This document shows, piece after piece, positions 16,029 through 19,739 of a stretch of 19,739 nucleotides of DNA. The first letter of the stretch is position 1, and every line of letters starts with the position of its first letter. The translations under genes and the position numbers were made by a program. The notes under the pieces were generated by a model. It searched no databases, was not told the DNA's origin, and saw only the letters and a program-made list of their open reading frames with translations. The stretch comes from DATJPD01 sp036394195 (lineage in GTDB: Bacteria; Pseudomonadota; Alphaproteobacteria; CACIAM-22H2), in the NCBI GenBank assembly GCA_036394195.1, contig DASWFO010000223.1, positions 1 to 19,739 of the forward strand, written 5' to 3'.

Positions 16029-16057
16029 TCGACAAAGCGGGTCGCGTTTGCTATACC
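16029..16057 (+). promoter_or_regulatory. Candidate promoter of tRNA-Lys
   Basis: TCGACA (16029-16034) and TATACC (16052-16057) are spaced by exactly 17 bases. The first matches the sigma-70 -35 at five of six positions, the second matches -10 at four of six. The expected start point is about 16 bases before the tRNA, which suits a tRNA gene with a short 5' leader. Confidence 0.65.
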
Positions 16058-16079
16058 GCCCGCCGGTTCGCGTCCTGGC

Positions 16080-16155
<76 letters not shown>

Positions 16156-16223
16156 TCCTTATCCGCCTGGACGTAAACCGACGTTTCCGATGGCCTGAAC
16201 GGCGTCAGCCCTGACAAAACCGA

Positions 16224-17792
16224 CTACGGCGCGTCCGACACGGTCTGTGTGCGCTGCTCCGTCCCATCCGGCCGCGGTTGGTGAACGTTATCGTAGTCCA
16301 GTGGCCCGAACGGCAGCACGCCATCCTCGGTCGGCAGATCTGTCGCACTCCAGCCCCCTCCCAGCGCGCGGACGAGGGTCACCGCCGCCTGCAGACGGCT
16401 CACCTGCACCTGAAGTTCAACGATGCGGGCGGTCAGCGCCGTCTGCTGCGCCACCACGACATCGAGATAGTTGGTCAGGCCACCGATGTACAGTTGCAGG
16501 GTCAGATCCTGGGCCCTGTAGGCCTCTGCAACCGCCGTTGCTTGCTGTTGCGTCTGGTCCCGCAGGTGCTGGGTCAAGGCCAGGCCGTCCTCGACCTCCT
16601 GGAATGCCCTCAGCACGGTCGAACGATAGCTGTCGCGCGCCTGTGCATACGCGGACCAGCTGCGCTGCAGCTCGGCGCGCCGGAGGCCGCCCTCGAAGAG
16701 CGGCATTACGGCGCTGGCTCCGATCGCCCACAGGGCGTTTGGCAGGCTTGCCAGGTTCCACCCGGTATCCTGGAAGCCAGCGACGGCGCTGATGGTGATG
16801 TTCGGGTAGAACGCAGCGCGCGAGACGCCGATCCCCGCGTTTGCCGATGCCATCTGCCGCTCGGCACTGGCGACGTCCGGTCGGCGCTCGAGCAGTTGGG
16901 AAGGCAGCCCCACCGGCACGACCGGGGCGGCCAGCCGTGACTCATCCGCAACCGGGATTGAGAAGCTGCTCGGGTTGGCGCCGACCAGGACGGCCACCGC
17001 GTGCTCGAGCAGGGCACGACTGGCGAGGATGCTGCTGTGCAGCGCCTCCGTCGATGCCAGCTGTGCTTGGGAGCGCGCCACGTCGAGAGCGGAGGCAATA
17101 AGGCCCGAAAGGCGTTGCGTCGTGATCTGGACGGCCTTCTGGTAGTACGCGATCGATGCGCGGTAGACGGCCTCCTGCGCGTCAAGGCCGCGCAAGACGA
17201 TGTAGTCGCTGGCCAGTTCGGCCTGCAGACTGAGCCGCGCTACGGCCAGCGACGCGGCGCTGGCCTGGGCGAGACGCTTCTGGGCCCGCGTGCGGTTGCG
17301 GATCGCGCTCCAGAAATCGGGCTCCCAAGACGCCGTCGCCGAGATCACGTTGCTGGGCTCCTTCTGGGGCAGGGGGCTGTTCGGGTTGTGGAAGAGCCTG
17401 TGCTTCGATTCCCTGTTCTCCGAAAGCTGCCCGTTGACACCGAGTTGCGGGAAGAGTTGGGAGCGCGCCTCGGCGGCAAGGTCGCGGGCCTGGGTGTACT
17501 GTTCGGCCAGCGCGGCCAGGTCGGGATTGTTCGCTGCCAGTTGCTGCTCAAGCTGGTTGAGAAGGGGGTCGCCGAACCCCTCCCACCATGGACCGCGTGG
17601 CAGAGTGTCCCGTGGACGGGCGATCGTGAACGGCCCCGATCCCTTGTAGTCGGCGGGCACGACATATTGCGGCGGCACGTAATCCGGGGCGAGATCGCAG
17701 CTGCAGAGGCCGATCAGCGCCGCCGCTGCAAGGCAGGCAGGGCGCCGTGCGCCAAGGCCCCGTCCGGCAAGGCTGGGGCGGCCCGCGCTCAC
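16224..17792 (-). CDS. RND efflux outer-membrane factor, NodT/OprM-like lipoprotein
   Basis: This is the outer-membrane channel of a tripartite efflux pump. I start it at the GTG (complement of 17790-17792) that overlaps the adaptor stop as GTGA; the frame is open far upstream but only as a shadow of the adaptor gene. The 522-residue product begins with a lipoprotein signal ending in LIGLCSC; by alignment with the family (CxxxPDY) the lipidated residue is Cys32, followed by DLAPDYVPP. WWEGFGDPLL and two OEP repeats follow, with long helices rich in Ala and Gln; the second repeat has RRPDVASAERQMASANAGIGV and FPNITISA-like YPNITISA, then PLFEGGLRRAEL. A hydrophilic tail of about 35 residues closes it. 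Drug or metal specificity cannot be told. Confidence 0.92.
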   Translation of the reverse strand: MSAGRPSLAGRGLGARRPACLAAAALIGLCSCDLAPDYVPPQYVVPADYKGSGPFTIARPRDTLPRGPWWEGFGDPLLNQLEQQLAANNPDLAALAEQYTQARDLAAEARSQLFPQLGVNGQLSENRESKHRLFHNPNSPLPQKEPSNVISATASWEPDFWSAIRNRTRAQKRLAQASAASLAVARLSLQAELASDYIVLRGLDAQEAVYRASIAYYQKAVQITTQRLSGLIASALDVARSQAQLASTEALHSSILASRALLEHAVAVLVGANPSSFSIPVADESRLAAPVVPVGLPSQLLERRPDVASAERQMASANAGIGVSRAAFYPNITISAVAGFQDTGWNLASLPNALWAIGASAVMPLFEGGLRRAELQRSWSAYAQARDSYRSTVLRAFQEVEDGLALTQHLRDQTQQQATAVAEAYRAQDLTLQLYIGGLTNYLDVVVAQQTALTARIVELQVQVSRLQAAVTLVRALGGGWSATDLPTEDGVLPFGPLDYDNVHQPRPDGTEQRTQTVSDAP

Positions 17793-19129
17793 TGCAGGGT
17801 TTCGCCGGCCGGCTTCGACCCGTTCGCGGGCGCCGCCTGGGCCGCGCTGGGATCCGGAGCCGGAGAGGGGGCGTTTGCGCTGGGTTCGCTCGTCGGGAGC
17901 GGCGGCGCCGGCTGCGGCGGGACGCCGGGCTTGCCGCTCGAACCCGCCTGATAGCCCTCTACCGCTTGCGCGATCTTGACCTGCTGACCGTCGAGCAGGC
18001 CGAGTGACGGATTGGCGACGACCTTGTCGGTCGCCTTCAGCCCGGAGACGATCTCGACATCGGTATTGAGATTGCGTCCCAAGGCGACGTCCTGCAGGTG
18101 GACCCGGTTCTGGTCGTCGAGGACCGCCACCTGCATTCCCTGAGCCCGGAACAACAGCGCCTGCTCGGGCACGATCAGTATGTTCGGGTCGCTTGGGAAG
18201 TTGAAGTGGACGTTCACGTAGGTGCCTCCCCACAGTTCCCCCTTGGCGTTGTCGACGGTAAATTCCGTGACAATGGTGCGTGTCGCCGTGTTGACGGCAT
18301 TTGCCGTGGTCAGGAACTGCGCCGGGATCGGATTGCCCGGTTTTTGCGGCAGCGTCAGGGTGGCGGTCAGGCCTGGCTTGAGTGCGTCTGCATAATCCTG
18401 CGGCACGGACACGAATATTCGCATCTGATGAATGTCTGCGACGGTGAACAGCGCAGCCGAGGCGCTGCGAGCCGTCGGATCCCCGCCCGTGGCATTGACA
18501 TACTCGCCGACATTGGTGTGCCGGGCGGTCACGACGCCGTCGAACGGCGCGACCAGATTCTTGAACGCGATCATCGCCTGAAATTGAGCGACAGTCTGCT
18601 CGGCGGCGGATACCTCTGCCTTCTGCTCGGCGGCATCCGCCGCCTTCACGTCGACATCCTGCTGCGCCACCGCCTGCGTCCCCGACAGCGCAGCCCAGCG
18701 TTTGGCGGTGATGACGGCCAGCTTGTAACGGGCCTGTGCCACCTCGAGCTTCGCCTTGGCGGCTTCGAACTGCGCATCGAGGCTGGGCGTGCTGATGGTC
18801 GCCAGGACATCGCCGGCCTTCACCGGCGCGCCGTAATCCTTGAACCAGTGGGCCACGTAGCCGCTGACCTGGGCGTAGATCGGCGCCTCGTACCAGGCAT
18901 CTAAGTTGCCCGGCAGGGTCAGCGTGCGGTGCGGCGGCGCCGGCTTGGGCGATACCACCTGGACGCGGGGAATCGACGCGTCGTCCGCCTCCTGCTTCAG
19001 GCTCGCGACCGTATCGCTGCGCGACCAGATGCCAAACGCGGCGAGCCCTCCGGCCACCACGACGCCGAGGAGCGCCAACATAGGGCCCCGACGCCTGGGT
19101 GCCGCGATGGCCGCGGAGTTGCTGCTCAT
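17789..19129 (-). CDS. RND efflux periplasmic adaptor (membrane fusion protein)
   Basis: The adaptor links inner-membrane permease and outer-membrane channel. The ATG (complement of 19127-19129) overlaps the permease stop as ATGA. The 446-residue product has a basic N-terminus and one membrane segment (about 16-35) with no lipobox, so it is anchored by a helix. The lipoyl half-motifs are YEAPIYAQVSGYV (80-92) and NLVAPFDGVVTAR (191-203); a hairpin of Ala- and Gln-rich coiled coil (about 115-185) lies between them. Beta-barrel and membrane-proximal domains follow (FTVADIHQMRIFVSVP; VPEQALLFRAQG). Residues from about 392 to the end are an unusual Pro/Ala/Ser-rich tail. A metal-binding His cluster, as in CusB-like proteins, is not apparent, so a hydrophobic/amphiphilic (HAE) type is more likely. 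Confidence 0.93.
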   Translation of the reverse strand: MSSNSAAIAAPRRRGPMLALLGVVVAGGLAAFGIWSRSDTVASLKQEADDASIPRVQVVSPKPAPPHRTLTLPGNLDAWYEAPIYAQVSGYVAHWFKDYGAPVKAGDVLATISTPSLDAQFEAAKAKLEVAQARYKLAVITAKRWAALSGTQAVAQQDVDVKAADAAEQKAEVSAAEQTVAQFQAMIAFKNLVAPFDGVVTARHTNVGEYVNATGGDPTARSASAALFTVADIHQMRIFVSVPQDYADALKPGLTATLTLPQKPGNPIPAQFLTTANAVNTATRTIVTEFTVDNAKGELWGGTYVNVHFNFPSDPNILIVPEQALLFRAQGMQVAVLDDQNRVHLQDVALGRNLNTDVEIVSGLKATDKVVANPSLGLLDGQQVKIAQAVEGYQAGSSGKPGVPPQPAPPLPTSEPSANAPSPAPDPSAAQAAPANGSKPAGETLQ

Positions 19130-19739
19130 ACGGGCTCTCCCTCCTGTGCGGGCCGGCGCGTGCTCGATTTGCGCCCATGCAGAATGGCGAAGACGCACGG
19201 CACGAACACCAAGGTCGTGACCGTCGCGACGAGCAGGCCGCCGATCACCGCGCGGCCGAGCGGAGCGTTCTGGGTGTTGCTGAACGACATCGGCAGCATG
19301 CCGACGATCATGGCCAGGGCGGTCATCAGGACGGGCCGGATGCGCGCATAGCCAGCCTCGATCGCCGCCCGCACCGAGTCGCCATGCTCGTCGAGACGCT
19401 CCCGCGCGAAGGCGACCACGAGGATGGTGTTGGCGGTCGCTGTTCCCATGCACATGATCGCCCCGGTCAGGGCGGGAACCGACACCGTCGTGTTCGTCAG
19501 GAACAGGCTCCACGCGATCCCGCCCAACGCTGCGGGCAGCGCCGTGATGATGATGAAGGGGTCGAGCCAGGACTGGAAATTGACGACGATCACCAGGTAG
19601 ATCAGCAGGATCGACAGGGCCAGTCCGGCGAGCAACTGGACATAGGCGGAGTACATGGTTGCCGATTGGCCCCGGACGGTGACGGTCGCGCCGCGCGCCA
19701 GGCTTGGCTCCATGTCCTTGATGATCTGCGCGACCTCGT
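19126..19739 (-). CDS. RND efflux permease, C-terminal part (gene cut by window end)
   Basis: The frame runs in from the right edge and ends at TGA (complement of 19126-19128); about 204 of an expected 1,000-plus residues are present. The visible part is the last transmembrane block of an RND pump: a helix with LLAGLALSILLIYLVIVV, then ALPAALGGIAWSLFL, the GTATANTILVVAFARERL segment, the cytoplasmic amphipathic stretch RIRPVLMTALAMIVGMLP, and a last helix VATVTTLVFVPCVFAIL. The N-terminus, the proton-relay residues and most of the drug-binding domains lie outside the window. The TGA overlaps the adaptor start, so permease, adaptor and channel form one operon transcribed leftwards from a promoter outside the window. 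Confidence 0.93.
   Translation of the reverse strand, partial: EVAQIIKDMEPSLARGATVTVRGQSATMYSAYVQLLAGLALSILLIYLVIVVNFQSWLDPFIIITALPAALGGIAWSLFLTNTTVSVPALTGAIMCMGTATANTILVVAFARERLDEHGDSVRAAIEAGYARIRPVLMTALAMIVGMLPMSFSNTQNAPLGRAVIGGLLVATVTTLVFVPCVFAILHGRKSSTRRPAQEGEPV

Noticed and set aside
16224..19178. Apparent 984-residue protein joining adaptor region and outer-membrane factor
   Set aside because: The first 460 residues or so are an out-of-frame reading of the adaptor gene; the real channel gene starts at the GTG overlapping the adaptor stop and begins with a lipoprotein signal.
17789..19513. 574-residue form of the adaptor
   Set aside because: The first 128 codons are the permease gene read out of frame. 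The ATG at 19129, overlapping the permease stop, gives a normal adaptor N-terminus.

Overview
The window is GC-rich, densely packed bacterial chromosome. Gene content and order point to an alphaproteobacterium, most likely Rhodospirillales or a relative. The signs are divergent serB/miaA, then ilvB-ilvN-ilvC, leuA and a complete mreBCD-mrdA-rodA cluster, plus protein signatures I associate with that class (a GEAS thiamine-diphosphate motif in IlvB, a CPGH...FHCWKKGGHG stretch in PBP2). The placement is from memory of families, not from a search.

Layout. (1) 1-673: 3' part of a metallo-beta-lactamase-fold hydrolase on +, converging on serB. (2) 695-2577: serB (-) and miaA (+), divergent with about 32 bases between starts. 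(3) 2656-6947: branched-chain amino-acid genes ilvB, ilvN, a secreted alpha/beta hydrolase whose GTG overlaps the ilvN stop, and ilvC, closed by a strong intrinsic terminator at 6994-7030. (4) 7118-8065: two small VOC-fold genes of different subfamilies, separated by a hairpin that shares its core with the ilvC terminator. (5) 8066-8675: a 610-base gap upstream of leuA with an AT-rich promoter-like dyad, two possible small ORFs and competing hairpins. (6) 8676-10313: leuA. (7) 10456-16011: mreB, mreC, mreD, mrdA and rodA, tightly packed, the rod-shape elongasome. (8) 16080-16155: tRNA-Lys(CUU) with its own promoter-like sequence. (9) 16224-19739, all on -: a tripartite RND efflux module, permease (cut by the window end), periplasmic adaptor and outer-membrane lipoprotein, joined by ATGA and GTGA overlaps.

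How the genes work together. IlvB/IlvN make acetohydroxyacids from pyruvate and 2-oxobutyrate, and IlvC reduces and isomerises them. The resulting 2-oxoisovalerate (after IlvD, not in the window) is the substrate of LeuA. MreB/C/D, PBP2 and RodA form the lateral-wall peptidoglycan synthase. The efflux operon is functionally separate and starts beyond the right edge.

I see no clear previously undescribed multi-gene system. The points most worth a second look are the secreted hydrolase embedded in the ilv operon, the structured leader of leuA, the inverted repeat between ilvB and ilvN, the Glu-for-Asp change in SerB motif I, and a Cys3His candidate zinc site in PBP2. No CRISPR array, insertion sequence or phage gene was found.
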